From contig NZ_JAGHMH010000021.1 in NCBI RefSeq assembly GCF_017741935.1, forward strand, positions 186,001 to 250,000: a DNA stretch of 64,000 nt. Direction: 5' to 3'. Of the stretch, positions 18,144 to 27,211 are shown piece after piece. The notes below the pieces were generated by a model. That model worked only from the letters and a program-made list of their open reading frames with translations. It was not told the DNA's origin and made no database searches. Every line of letters begins with the position of its first letter. Position 1 is the first letter of the stretch. Made by a program: the position numbers and the translations under genes. The DNA is from Rhizobium sp. 16-449-1b (GTDB taxonomy: Bacteria; Pseudomonadota; Alphaproteobacteria; Rhizobiales; Rhizobiaceae).

Positions 18144-21100
18144 TTAGTGGCTTGCTGCCGTCACACGCTTGATAGCGTCCGCCGTATTGCTCCAGCCTGG
18201 CTTATCAGGCGCGAAGCGTGCGCGAAGATAGTCTGCCAGATCCTTGATCTGGCGCTCGTTCAGTTGCTGGCGGAAAGCCGGCATCGACATCACCTCCGGT
18301 GCCTCGCGGCCAGTGGTCTGCGCCAGGATCGCCGGCGCCTCGACGCCATTCAGGATTGCCTGGATGAGATTATCAGGTGTCGCCGCATGCAGGTTGCTGT
18401 TCAGCGCCAGAGACGACAGGATGGTGTTGCCGGTGTGGCACGTGGCGCATGCGCCGTTGAACAGCCGTTCGCCGCTGGGCGAAATCCTGGCCGCGGACGC
18501 CTTGGCGGCGTCGCTGGCGACAATGGCTGCCTCGCTCTGCGCCGTGGTCTCGACCGGCGTCTCATTGAGGCTTGCGAGATAAGTGGCCATCGCGCGGATA
18601 TCGCTGTCCGGCAACGGCTGCATCACCTCCACGACATGGGTCATCGGGCCGGCGGCACTGCCGTGGTCGCGCGAATGCCCGGTGCGCAGGTAGTCGTAGA
18701 AGGCATCCTCGGTCCAGCTGACCGGGCCTTTGGAGAACGCATTCAGGGCCGGCGCCTCCCAACCGTCGGCGAAGCCACCGGAAAGCCGGGCGCTGCCGCT
18801 TTTTTCCGCTCCAAGCGCATTACGCTCGGTGTGGCAGGCGGAACAGTGGCCGAGTGTCTCCACCAGATAGGCGCCCCTGTTCCACTGGGCGTCGCGGGAT
18901 TGCACATAGTTGAAGGGCTCAGCCTTGAGGAAGAGAGCGTTCCAGCCCGCCATCATCGCGCGGATGTTGTAGGGAAAGTTGAGCTTCGTCTCCTGCGCCT
19001 TCTCGGCAACAGGCGCTTGCGTCATCATGTAGGCGTACAGCGCCTGGAGATCGGCATCCTCAGCGCCCGCAAACGACGTATAGGGGTGGGCGGGGTAGAG
19101 GTGGTGCCCGTCGCGGCTCACGCCTTCGCGCATGGCCCGCTCGAAGGCGGTGTAGGACCACGCGCCGATACCAGCTTCCAGATCCGGCGTGATGTTGGTG
19201 GCGTAGACCGCGCCGAACGGCGTGTCGAAGCGGCGTCCGCCGGCGAAAGGCGTCCCGTCGTTACCGACGTGACAGACATTGCAGGCACCTGCCGCCGCGG
19301 CGAGACGCCCGCGTTCGATCGTGGCGGCACTGTAGACATTGAGATCGGGACGCGGGATCGTGCCGATCGCCGGGCGCCAGGGAGAGGTCATGGTGACGAG
19401 ACCCGATAAAGCGGCGACCGCACCGGCGGCCGAGAGACCGATATTCCACCACTTGCGCTTCTTCGCCTTTGGCGCAGCAACCGGCTCGTCGGCCTTGCCG
19501 CTCAGCGCGGCAAGCACCAGTTCTGGCGTCAAGGGCAGTTCGCGGAAGCGAATGCCGGTGGCGTCATAGACCGCATTGGCGATGGCCGAGGCACTGGGAA
19601 CGGAAGCCGACTCGCCGACGCCAAGCGGCGGCTCGTCCTGACGCGGTACCATCAGCACGTCGATCGCAGGAACCTCCGGGAAGGTGATCAGCGGGTAGCC
19701 GCCCCACTCTTTCGACTCGACGGCGGTCGAGGAGAATTCGACCTTTTCTTTCAGTACCCGGCTGGTGGACTGGATGATGTTGCCGTGGATCTGGTGGCGC
19801 ACGCCGTCGGGATTGATCATCATTCCGGAATCTTGCGCGCATGTCACCTTGGTGACCGCGATCTCGCCCGTCTTCTTGTTGACCGCGACATCGGCGACCC
19901 AAGCCGCCCAAGCGGCGGCCTTGCCCGGGAACGGGCCGTGCACATAGACGGCATAGGCAAACCCACGGCCGTAAAGCAGGTCACCCTCGCCGCCGAGTGT
20001 GCCCCACGTCGTATGCGGCACCCATTTTGCCCGCTCGGCGAGCGCATGGACGAGATCGACGGCACGCGGATCGTGAAGATACCGCAGCCGGTATTCGATC
20101 GGATCGACACCTGCGGCGGCCGCCAATTCATCCACGTAGCATTCGTGGGCGAAGGTGTTCGGCATGGCCGACACACCGCGAAACCACGAGGCTCTCGCTA
20201 TCGGCGGCATGTCATGCACGGTCACACGCAGATTGCCATAGGCATAGGGCGGTATCGCAGTGCGATCGCCCATCTGCACGACATCGGAAACCGGAGGCAC
20301 CTTGCCGGTAAGGATCAGCGACAGCGTCGGCGCCAGGTTTGACGGGTAGCGCGTTTCGAAATCATAGGCGGATGGACCGCCTTCCAGGTCGAGCCCACCA
20401 CGCACATCCATGATCTGGGCGGCACCCTTGGGCTCCCAGGCATGCTCCTGGTCACGCGTCAGCTGTACGCGCACCGGTGCTTTGACCGCGCGCGATAGCA
20501 AGGCCGCGTCGGCGGTGACGTCGTCGGCGCAGTTGCGACCATAGCAGCCCGCCGCTTCCAGGCGCTCCACCTGAATAAGATCTTCCGGCATATCGAGAAG
20601 CAACGCCAGATCGCGACGCATCGGAAACGGGTTTTGCGTGCCAGACCAGACGGTCAGCCCGGCGTCGCTATAATCAGCGACAGCGCAGGACGGGCCGATG
20701 GAGCCGTGCATCTGGTAGGGCCAGACATAGGTTCGGTTCATCGGCTGCGCGCTGCCGGCGAGCGCCATATCGACATTGCCGCGATCGGCGAGCTTTCGCG
20801 GTGTCGATGGGTTGGCGCGAAGCGCTTGTTCCGGAGCATTGAGATCGGGCCACACAGGCGGCGCGCGCCAAACGACCTTCAGGCTCCTCGCCGCTTCGAT
20901 GGCGATTTCCTCGCGCGTCGCAACGACACCGACGAAATCTCCGATCGCAACCACACCCACCAATCCCTGGATGTGCGCCACCGACGCCTCGTCGATCGAG
21001 ATCAGGCTGTTGCCGACATGATCACCATGGTCGAAGCCCGCATAGGGCGGGCGCACGACGCGCCCATGCAGCATGCCGGGCACGCGCACATCATGCACAT

Positions 21101-21686
21101 AGGTCCAGCGTCCCGTCGCCTTTTCAGGAATATCCACGCGTGGCCGTGACGAGCCGACGAGCCGGTAATCCGCTGCGGGCTTCAGAACAGCCTCATTGTC
21201 GATCGAGAGCCTAACGTGGTCGCCGGCGACGATATCTCCAAAGCTGAGCTGCCAGTTCTCCCCACCATCGGCGCGAATAATGCCGTTTTCCAGGATCAGC
21301 CGCTCACGCGCTACGCCCATGCGTTCAGCCGCCCTTTCAAGCAGATGATGGCGGGCGGTGGCGGCGGCCTGGCGCAAAGGCACGGCCGTGATCTGGATCG
21401 TCTCGCTTGCGATCGTCGCACCCTGGTTCGGCGCAGCCGAGGTGGCGCCGAGCACCATCTCGACCTGCTCGAAGGACGTGCTCAATTCCTCGGCCACGAT
21501 CTGGGCCAGCGAGGTGCGTATCCCCGTGCCGAGGTCGACATGCCCGTTGAAGGCAATCACGCGGCTATCAGCATCGATCGCGATATAGAGTTCGGCGGCG
21601 TCGCCCAACGACACGTCATTGACGACAAGCAACGCATCGGCTGCGGACATGTAGCGGGTCTTGGGTATCTCGCGATGGTCGGTCAT
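18144..21686 (-). CDS. nicB: Nicotinate dehydrogenase large subunit, molybdopterin plus triheme cytochrome c
   Basis: A 1180-residue fusion. Residues 1-730 are a molybdopterin-binding xanthine-dehydrogenase-type domain (VDLGTGIRTSLAQIVAEEL, GVGESASVPSASAIANA). Then comes one membrane helix (about 748-772, after a KKRKWW basic stretch), then three cytochrome c domains with heme motifs CNVCH (~800), CSACH (~947) and CATCH (~1079). This is the layout of NicB from Pseudomonas putida, which with NicA hydroxylates nicotinate to 6-hydroxynicotinate and passes electrons through the hemes to the respiratory chain. The start overlaps the nicA stop (ATGA). Confidence 0.93.
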   Translation of the reverse strand: MTDHREIPKTRYMSAADALLVVNDVSLGDAAELYIAIDADSRVIAFNGHVDLGTGIRTSLAQIVAEELSTSFEQVEMVLGATSAAPNQGATIASETIQITAVPLRQAAATARHHLLERAAERMGVARERLILENGIIRADGGENWQLSFGDIVAGDHVRLSIDNEAVLKPAADYRLVGSSRPRVDIPEKATGRWTYVHDVRVPGMLHGRVVRPPYAGFDHGDHVGNSLISIDEASVAHIQGLVGVVAIGDFVGVVATREEIAIEAARSLKVVWRAPPVWPDLNAPEQALRANPSTPRKLADRGNVDMALAGSAQPMNRTYVWPYQMHGSIGPSCAVADYSDAGLTVWSGTQNPFPMRRDLALLLDMPEDLIQVERLEAAGCYGRNCADDVTADAALLSRAVKAPVRVQLTRDQEHAWEPKGAAQIMDVRGGLDLEGGPSAYDFETRYPSNLAPTLSLILTGKVPPVSDVVQMGDRTAIPPYAYGNLRVTVHDMPPIARASWFRGVSAMPNTFAHECYVDELAAAAGVDPIEYRLRYLHDPRAVDLVHALAERAKWVPHTTWGTLGGEGDLLYGRGFAYAVYVHGPFPGKAAAWAAWVADVAVNKKTGEIAVTKVTCAQDSGMMINPDGVRHQIHGNIIQSTSRVLKEKVEFSSTAVESKEWGGYPLITFPEVPAIDVLMVPRQDEPPLGVGESASVPSASAIANAVYDATGIRFRELPLTPELVLAALSGKADEPVAAPKAKKRKWWNIGLSAAGAVAALSGLVTMTSPWRPAIGTIPRPDLNVYSAATIERGRLAAAAGACNVCHVGNDGTPFAGGRRFDTPFGAVYATNITPDLEAGIGAWSYTAFERAMREGVSRDGHHLYPAHPYTSFAGAEDADLQALYAYMMTQAPVAEKAQETKLNFPYNIRAMMAGWNALFLKAEPFNYVQSRDAQWNRGAYLVETLGHCSACHTERNALGAEKSGSARLSGGFADGWEAPALNAFSKGPVSWTEDAFYDYLRTGHSRDHGSAAGPMTHVVEVMQPLPDSDIRAMATYLASLNETPVETTAQSEAAIVASDAAKASAARISPSGERLFNGACATCHTGNTILSSLALNSNLHAATPDNLIQAILNGVEAPAILAQTTGREAPEVMSMPAFRQQLNERQIKDLADYLRARFAPDKPGWSNTADAIKRVTAASH

Positions 21687-22237
21687 GGCGAAACCTCAGT
21701 CTTATTGCCCGATGTGGCGCGATCGGCTTCGCGATTATCCGACATGTCAATGCGCGCGCGTTCGGTCTTGACATAAGCGACGGCACGCCGGGCCGCAGCA
21801 AGTATTTCCATGTGAGTTCCACAACGGCAGAGATGATGGCGCAACGCCTCGCGAATGTCGTCCTCATTGGGGTCGGCACTGCGGTTGAGCAGGGAAACCG
21901 TGGCAATGATCATGCCGTTGAGGCAATATCCGCACTGCGCCGCGGCTTCCTCGATGAAGGCCGCCTGAACCGGATGCAGATGCTCAGGCGTGCCGAGGCC
22001 CTCCAGCGTCGTCACTGAACGCGTACCAACCGCGCCGACCGGCACGGTGCAGGATCTGACCGCACGGCCATCCATGAGCACGGCACATGCGCCGCACTCA
22101 CCCAGCCCGCAGCCATATTTCGGGCCGTTGAGCGAAAGATCGTTTCTAAGAATATAAAGGAGTGGTGTTTCCCGGCTTGCTTCAACGCTCTTGATGGCGT
22201 CGTTCACATTCAAACTGAAGCAAACTGGCAGTGTCAA
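21683..22237 (-). CDS. nicA: Nicotinate dehydrogenase small subunit, [2Fe-2S] protein
   Basis: A 184-residue iron-sulfur subunit. The plant-type [2Fe-2S] cysteines are in YGCGLGECGACAVLMDGR plus a following RSC; the second cluster is in QCGYCLNGMI and the CRCGTH pair. It has a C-terminal tail of about 28 residues rich in charged residues that family members do not all share. It is read first in the minus-strand arm of the divergent nic cluster and is coupled to nicB by a 4-base overlap. Confidence 0.92.
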   Translation of the reverse strand: MTLPVCFSLNVNDAIKSVEASRETPLLYILRNDLSLNGPKYGCGLGECGACAVLMDGRAVRSCTVPVGAVGTRSVTTLEGLGTPEHLHPVQAAFIEEAAAQCGYCLNGMIIATVSLLNRSADPNEDDIREALRHHLCRCGTHMEILAAARRAVAYVKTERARIDMSDNREADRATSGNKTEVSP

Positions 22238-22388
22238 AACAGGCCCTCCGCAGAGAACTCGACACAGACCCAGCCTTCGCTCGCTGACCGAACCGTTATA
22301 CGGCGGACCTCATGCAGACGCCCACAAACCATAACGATGCGATCGTTACCGATTCTTCGCATCTATTGCCCCTTTTATATTTTTTATA

Positions 22389-22400
22389 AGTGTATACGCT
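22389..22400. promoter_or_regulatory. Operator-like site on the nicA side
   Basis: AGTGTATACGCT, symmetrical at 5 of 6 positions. It differs from the second site at 22518 in two of 12 bases. It is flanked by TTTTTATA, which on the minus strand supplies a TATAAA that could be the nicA -10 box. NicR, encoded at the end of the cluster, is the likely ligand-responsive repressor; binding here is inferred. Confidence 0.55.
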
Positions 22401-22517
22401 CCATAATGACAAATGACAAGCCGAATTCAACTGGTCGAAATTCGCTATAATATTCAATTGTCAGGCAGATTTCTGAGCGTTTTTGATGAAAATCAAAGCT
22501 TCGCCATTGCAATTTAG

Positions 22518-22529
22518 AGCGTATGCGCT
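22518..22529. promoter_or_regulatory. Operator-like site on the nicC side
   Basis: AGCGTATGCGCT, the partner of the site at 22389, about 66 bases before the nicC start. Symmetrical at 5 of 6 positions, with TAGAGC and GCTAGA flanks. Its place fits repression of the nicC promoter. Confidence 0.55.
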
Positions 22530-22595
22530 AGACTTTTCGCAGACTTCATAATGATGGGAACAACGCTGCCGATAAGGCAGTCAAGAAAGGTCGCC

Positions 22596-23732
22596 ATGTC
22601 CAACGGAAAAGAAAAGATCGCGATTATCGGCGCCGGCCTCGGCGGCGCGGTCGCTGGCGCGCTGCTTCAGCACGCGGGTTTCGATGTCAACATCTACGAG
22701 CAGGCGCCAAGCTTCTCGCGTTTGGGCGCAGGCATCCACATGGGGCCGAACGTTCTGAAAATCTTCGAGCGTATCGGCGTTGATCAGAAGGTCATCGGCA
22801 TCAGCAGCACGCCGAGCCACTGGTTCAGCCGCGACGGCATCACCGGCGAGTACACCGCGCGCGTTTCGCTGGAAGGCTACGGCCACACCTACTGCACGGT
22901 CCACCGTGGCGACCTGCAGACCATTCAGCGCGAAGCGCTGCAGCCCGGCACTCTGCATTTTGGCAAGAAGCTCTCGCGCGTTGACGACAACGGCACGGAT
23001 GTTCTGCTGGAATTCGAGGACGGAACCTCCGTGCGCGCTGATATCGTCATCGGCGCCGATGGCATCAATTCGCGTGTTCGCGAAACGCTTTTGGGCGAAG
23101 AGAAGCCGAATTACAGCGGCTGGGTCGGTCACCGCTCACTCATTTCGTCCGACAAGCTGAAGAAATACGATCTGACGTTCGAGGATTGCGTCAAGTGGTG
23201 GGGTCCGGACCGTCACATGATGGTGTACTACACGACCTCCCGCCGCGACGAATATTATTATGTCACCGGCGTGCCCCATCCGGCGTGGGAATTCGATTCG
23301 GCCTTCGTCGAAAGCAGCCGAGACGAGATGGCAGCCGCGTTCGATGGTTATCATCCGGTCATTCAGGCGCTGATCGAAAGCACCGACGAAGTGACCAAGT
23401 GGCCGCTGTTCAACCGCAATCCGCTGCCGCTTTGGAGCAAGGGCCGCCTTGTTATGCTCGGCGATGCCTGCCACCCGATGAAGCCGCACATGGCCCAGGG
23501 CGCCGCGATGGCGATTGAAGACGCCGCGATGCTGACCCGTTGCCTGCAGGAAACCGGCGTCAACGGCTTCAAGACCGCGTTCGGACTCTACGAGGCCAAT
23601 CGCCGCGACCGCGCCACCCGTGTCCAGACCGTATCGAACGCCAACACCTTCCTGCTGGCGCAAGAAGATCCGGCATGGGTCTACGGTTACGACATCTACG
23701 CCGAGCCGCTGAAGAGCGAGACCGCGGCATGA
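22596..23732 (+). CDS. nicC: 6-hydroxynicotinate 3-monooxygenase
   Basis: A 378-residue FAD-dependent aromatic hydroxylase that decarboxylates and hydroxylates 6-hydroxynicotinate to 2,5-dihydroxypyridine with NADH and O2. The Rossmann FAD motif is IIGAGLGGAVAGALLQHAGF near the N-terminus. The second FAD motif is GDACHPMKPHMAQGAAMAIED, and the DG fingerprint is VIGADGINSRVRE. ATG 22596 is preferred over the upstream in-frame ATG at 22551 because AAAGG precedes it and the Rossmann strand follows after eight residues. First gene of the plus-strand nic operon. Confidence 0.93.
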   Translation: MSNGKEKIAIIGAGLGGAVAGALLQHAGFDVNIYEQAPSFSRLGAGIHMGPNVLKIFERIGVDQKVIGISSTPSHWFSRDGITGEYTARVSLEGYGHTYCTVHRGDLQTIQREALQPGTLHFGKKLSRVDDNGTDVLLEFEDGTSVRADIVIGADGINSRVRETLLGEEKPNYSGWVGHRSLISSDKLKKYDLTFEDCVKWWGPDRHMMVYYTTSRRDEYYYVTGVPHPAWEFDSAFVESSRDEMAAAFDGYHPVIQALIESTDEVTKWPLFNRNPLPLWSKGRLVMLGDACHPMKPHMAQGAAMAIEDAAMLTRCLQETGVNGFKTAFGLYEANRRDRATRVQTVSNANTFLLAQEDPAWVYGYDIYAEPLKSETAA

Positions 23733-24529
23733 GCGGCGCTGCGCTTTATGGTGCGAATGTCTTTGCGAACGGCATCCGCCAGCACTACCTGCGCTATGGC
23801 GGCAAGGGCCGGCCCGTCGTCCTGATCCCCGGCATTACCAGCCCGGCGATCACCTGGGGCTTCGTCGCCGAAAGGCTCGCGGAGCGCTACGACGTCTATG
23901 TTCTCGATGTGCGTGGCCGCGGCCTGTCCTCGACCGGTCCGGATCTGGACTACGGCTTGAATTCGATGGCCGCCGACGTCGTCGGTTTCGTCGAAGCTCT
24001 CGGCCTGGAACAGCCGGCATTGCTTGGCCACTCCATGGGTGCTCGCATCGCCATTCGCGCGTCGATCGCCGCACCCGTGGCCTTCTCGCGGCTTGCGCTG
24101 ATCGATCCGCCGGTTTCCGGCCCGGGTCGGCGCCCGTACCCGAGCAAGCTGCCCTGGTATGTGGATTCCATTCGCCAATCGCTGCAGGGAATGACCGCCG
24201 AGGACATGAAGGCATTCTGCCCGACATGGACCGAGGAGCAACGCACCCTGCGCGCTGAATGGCTGCACACCTGCTACGAGCCGGCGATCGTTACGGCGTT
24301 TGAAGATTTCCACAAGGATGACATCTTCCCGGACCTGCCGAAGCTCACCCATCCGGCAATGCTGATGGTGGCCGGGCGCGGCGGCGTGATCCAGGCCGAA
24401 GACGAGGCAGAAGTACGCTCGCTCCAGCCCGCCATCGAGATCACCCGTGTGCCCGATGGTGGCCACATGATCCCGTGGGACGATTTCGACGGCTTCTTTG
24501 CAGCGCTTGGGGATTTTCTCTCCCGCTGA
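23729..24529 (+). CDS. nicD: N-formylmaleamate deformylase
   Basis: A 266-residue alpha/beta hydrolase that converts N-formylmaleamate to maleamate and formate. The nucleophile elbow is LLGHSMGAR (Ser102), the acid is in LALIDPP (Asp126) and the His is in DGGHMIPWDD (His246), the expected triad. The start is the ATG in ATGA overlapping the nicC stop, so the two are coupled. Identity rests on fold plus place in the cluster. Confidence 0.9.
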   Translation: MSGAALYGANVFANGIRQHYLRYGGKGRPVVLIPGITSPAITWGFVAERLAERYDVYVLDVRGRGLSSTGPDLDYGLNSMAADVVGFVEALGLEQPALLGHSMGARIAIRASIAAPVAFSRLALIDPPVSGPGRRPYPSKLPWYVDSIRQSLQGMTAEDMKAFCPTWTEEQRTLRAEWLHTCYEPAIVTAFEDFHKDDIFPDLPKLTHPAMLMVAGRGGVIQAEDEAEVRSLQPAIEITRVPDGGHMIPWDDFDGFFAALGDFLSR

Positions 24530-24539
24530 TCTAGCGACA

Positions 24540-24559
24540 CGGCGGGCCAGCGCCCGCCG
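24540..24559 (+). terminator. Intra-operon hairpin with T-rich tail
   Basis: Perfect 8-base stem CGGCGGGC/GCCCGCCG with loop CAGC, followed by CTCCTGTTTTCCAGTTT. It lies in the 68-base gap between nicD and nicE and looks like a weak intrinsic terminator or processing hairpin that would lower expression of nicEFX relative to nicCD. Confidence 0.5.
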
Positions 24560-24597
24560 CTCCTGTTTTCCAGTTTCATGCTTCAAAGGATACGTCC

Positions 24598-25350
24598 GTG
24601 CAGAAGATTTACCGTATCGGCCAGATCGTTCCGAGCTCCAACACGACGATGGAGACCGAGATCCCCGCCATGCTGACCGCCCGCCAGTCGATCCGGCCGG
24701 AGCGCTTCACCTTCCATTCGAGCCGTATGCGCATGAAGAAGGTCGTCAAGGAAGAGCTCGCGGCCATGGACTCAGAGTCCGACCGTTGCGCCATCGAGCT
24801 TTCCGACGCTCGCGTGGACGTGCTCGGCTACGCCTGCCTCGTTGCAATCATGGCAATGGGCCTCGGCTACCACCGCGAGTCGGAAAAGCGCCTGACCGGC
24901 CGCACGATCGAGGAAGGCACGAATATTCCTGTCGTCACCAGCGCTGGCGCTCTCATCGAGGGCCTGAAGGTGATGAAGGCCAAGAAGATCGCCGTCGTCG
25001 CTCCCTATATGAAGCCTCTGACCGAGATCGTCGTGAACTACATCCGCGAGGAAGGCTTCGAGGTCAAGGACTGGCGCGCGCTGGAAATTCCCGACAATCT
25101 CGACGTTGCCCGGCACGATCCCGAAAACCTGCCGGCGATCGTGCAGACGCTCGACCTGAGCGATGTCGATGTCATCGTCCTGTCGGCCTGCGTTCAGATG
25201 CCTTCGCTTCCGGTTATCGCCAAGGTCGAGGCGATGACAGGCAAGCCGGTGGTCACCGCCGCCGTGGCAACCACCTATTGCATGCTGAAGTCGCTCGGTC
25301 TGGAAGCGGTTTCGCCGGGTGCCGGCGCGCTTCTGTCCGGCGCCTACTGA
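24598..25350 (+). CDS. nicE: Maleate cis-trans isomerase
   Basis: A 250-residue Asp/Glu racemase-superfamily enzyme turning maleate into fumarate. The two catalytic cysteines are in LGYACLVAI (Cys80) and LSACVQMPS (Cys198), the spacing expected for the family. It starts with GTG and has AAGGA about 9 bases upstream. Its product enters the TCA cycle. Last chemical step of the nic pathway, though third in gene order on this strand. Confidence 0.93.
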   Translation: MQKIYRIGQIVPSSNTTMETEIPAMLTARQSIRPERFTFHSSRMRMKKVVKEELAAMDSESDRCAIELSDARVDVLGYACLVAIMAMGLGYHRESEKRLTGRTIEEGTNIPVVTSAGALIEGLKVMKAKKIAVVAPYMKPLTEIVVNYIREEGFEVKDWRALEIPDNLDVARHDPENLPAIVQTLDLSDVDVIVLSACVQMPSLPVIAKVEAMTGKPVVTAAVATTYCMLKSLGLEAVSPGAGALLSGAY

Positions 25351-25361
25351 GGAGAGCTGCA

Positions 25362-26015
25362 ATGCAGAGCGCCGAAGCGAATTATCAGGGTGTCTGGGGC
25401 AACCGCATCGGCTTCGGCCAGCGGCCCGCACTCGTCGTCATCGACTTCCTCAAAGCTTACACGATCGAAGGCGCGCCGCTTTACGCGCCCGGCGTGGTCG
25501 AGGCCGTGGCAGAGACGCCCGAACTGATCGAAGCCGCCCGCAGGGCCGGCATTCCGGTCATCCACACGCGCATTCTCTATCTCGCGGAAAACTGCGCGGA
25601 TGGCGGCATGTGGGTGAAGAAGTCGCCCGTCATGAAGGCGATGGTGGAAGGCAATGTGCTCGCAGAGTTCTGCGACGAGGTCGAGCCCGCCAAGAACGAG
25701 CTTGTTATCGTCAAACAGTATGCGAGCGCCTTCTTCGGAACCAGCCTTGCCTCGCATCTGCATGCGCAGGGCATCGACACCGTCATCATGGCGGGATGCT
25801 CGACCAGCGGCTGCATCCGCGCCAGCGCGGTGGATGCGGTTCAATATGGTTTCCGGGCGATCGTCGTGCGCGATTGCGTGGGCGACCGGCATCCCGATCC
25901 GCACAATGCGAACCTGTTCGACATCGACAACAAGTACGGCGATGTCGTCTCGAAGGAAGAGGCGATCACAGAAATCGCCAAGGTCCAATCTGGGGCCAAG
26001 TCCGACTGTCCGTAA
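25362..26015 (+). CDS. nicF: Maleamate amidohydrolase
   Basis: A 217-residue isochorismatase-fold amidase releasing ammonia from maleamate to give maleate. Catalytic triad visible as Asp28 (LVVIDFLKAY), Lys118 (IVKQYAS) and Cys151 (GCSTSGCIRAS), with the cis-peptide region before the Cys. GGAGAG lies just upstream of ATG 25362, 11 bases after nicE. It is a distant fold relative of the hydrolase at 8418-9008 but not a close match by eye. Confidence 0.92.
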   Translation: MQSAEANYQGVWGNRIGFGQRPALVVIDFLKAYTIEGAPLYAPGVVEAVAETPELIEAARRAGIPVIHTRILYLAENCADGGMWVKKSPVMKAMVEGNVLAEFCDEVEPAKNELVIVKQYASAFFGTSLASHLHAQGIDTVIMAGCSTSGCIRASAVDAVQYGFRAIVVRDCVGDRHPDPHNANLFDIDNKYGDVVSKEEAITEIAKVQSGAKSDCP

Positions 26016-26059
26016 CTGTACGAGGCACATAAGTCCTCAAGCAAAATAAGGGAACGAGC

Positions 26060-27091
26060 ATGGATCAATTCAGTTTCACGGAAATCTGCCTGCATCAGCT
26101 GAAGATGTCGGGCGTTCACGAGGGCGAAAAACTCATCGTCCTCACCCAGGGCAACGAGCGTCTCGACTACGCCGACGCCTTCATGGCGGCGGGCATGCGT
26201 CTTGGCGCGAAGATGTACCACATGCGTTTGCCGCCGGTTCCGCCGGCAGGTGCATGGGCCGTCGGCCAGACCGGACTGGCATCCATGCCGGAAGCGGTGG
26301 AAGCGCTCAAGGCAGCCGACATGCTCATCGATTGCATCTTCCTGCTCTTCAGCCCGGAGCAGATGGCGATCCAGGCGGCCGGCACGCGCATCTTGACCGC
26401 AGTGGAGCCGCCGGAAGTTCTCGCCCGCATGCTGCCGACGAAGGAGCTGCGCGAGCGCGTCGAATTCGCCGGCGAGCTTCTGGCCAAGGCGAAGGTGATG
26501 CGTATCACCTCCGAGCACGGCACCGACGTCACCTACAAGCTCAACACCTATCCGGCCATCACGGAATATGCCTGCACCGACGAGCCGGGCCGCTGGGACC
26601 ATTGGCCGTCCGGTTTCGTCTTCACGGGTGGTGATGACGACGGCGTCGATGGCACGATCGTCGTTGCTCCCGGCGACATCCTGCTGCCGCAGAACATCTA
26701 CGTGCGCGACCCGATCATCTACACGATCGAAAACGGCTGGATCACCGACATTCGCGGCGGCCTCGACGCCGAGCTGGTCAAATCCTATATGGCCGGCTTC
26801 AACGATCCGCGCGGCATGGGCATGAGCCATGTCGGTTGGGGCCTCAACCAGAACGCCAAGTGGCATCGCATGGTGCCTGGCGAATTCCCCGGCGGCATGG
26901 GCATGGAAGCCCGTTCGTTCTACGGCAACGTCATGTTCTCCACCGGCCCGAACAACGAGCTCGGCGGCCCGAACGACACCGCTTGCCACCTGGACATCCC
27001 GATGCGCAATTGCTCGCTGTTCCTCGATGACGAACCGATGGTTCTGAACGGCGATATCGCCGTCAAGGAAATGAAGTATAACTTCGGGTGA
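26060..27091 (+). CDS. nicX: 2,5-dihydroxypyridine 5,6-dioxygenase
   Basis: A 343-residue Fe(II) extradiol-type dioxygenase that opens the pyridine ring to N-formylmaleamate. The likely iron ligands are His257 (SHVGWG), His310 and Asp312 (CHLD). Their spacing of 53 residues and then two is the same as in the Pseudomonas putida NicX ligands as I recall them. Its start is 44 bases after nicF, with AAGGGAACG upstream. A strong hairpin follows the stop. Confidence 0.92.
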   Translation: MDQFSFTEICLHQLKMSGVHEGEKLIVLTQGNERLDYADAFMAAGMRLGAKMYHMRLPPVPPAGAWAVGQTGLASMPEAVEALKAADMLIDCIFLLFSPEQMAIQAAGTRILTAVEPPEVLARMLPTKELRERVEFAGELLAKAKVMRITSEHGTDVTYKLNTYPAITEYACTDEPGRWDHWPSGFVFTGGDDDGVDGTIVVAPGDILLPQNIYVRDPIIYTIENGWITDIRGGLDAELVKSYMAGFNDPRGMGMSHVGWGLNQNAKWHRMVPGEFPGGMGMEARSFYGNVMFSTGPNNELGGPNDTACHLDIPMRNCSLFLDDEPMVLNGDIAVKEMKYNFG

Positions 27092-27101
27092 TACGAGCCA
27101 C

Positions 27102-27137
27102 CATGGCGCTTCGCGCGAAGCAGCGCGGAGCGCCATG
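27102..27137 (+). terminator. Long hairpin after nicX
   Basis: A 14-base stem (27102-27115 CATGGCGCTTCGCG with 27124-27137 CGCGGAGCGCCATG, one G-U pair) and an 8-base loop. There is no T tract, so it may be a 3'-end stabiliser or a partial terminator between nicX and nicR. Confidence 0.55.
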
Positions 27138-27211
27138 TCTTGACCGTCACAATTTGCTGTGGTGTTTCATGCCGCACCGCAGGACACCATAAATGATGGA
27201 TCACGCTGAGA

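Larger units (their letters stand above)
22238..22595. promoter_or_regulatory. Divergent nicA-nicC control region
   Basis: A 358-base gap with no credible gene and an AT-rich centre (22370-22500). It must hold the promoters of nicAB (minus) and nicCDEF (plus). Two related 12-base near-palindromes, AG(T/C)GTAT(A/G)CGCT, lie at 22389-22400 on the nicA side and 22518-22529 on the nicC side. Confidence 0.75.

Noticed and set aside
16505..18172. A 555-codon plus-strand frame opposite the GH106-like gene
   Set aside because: Antisense artefact of high G+C; no recognisable motifs and no ribosome site.
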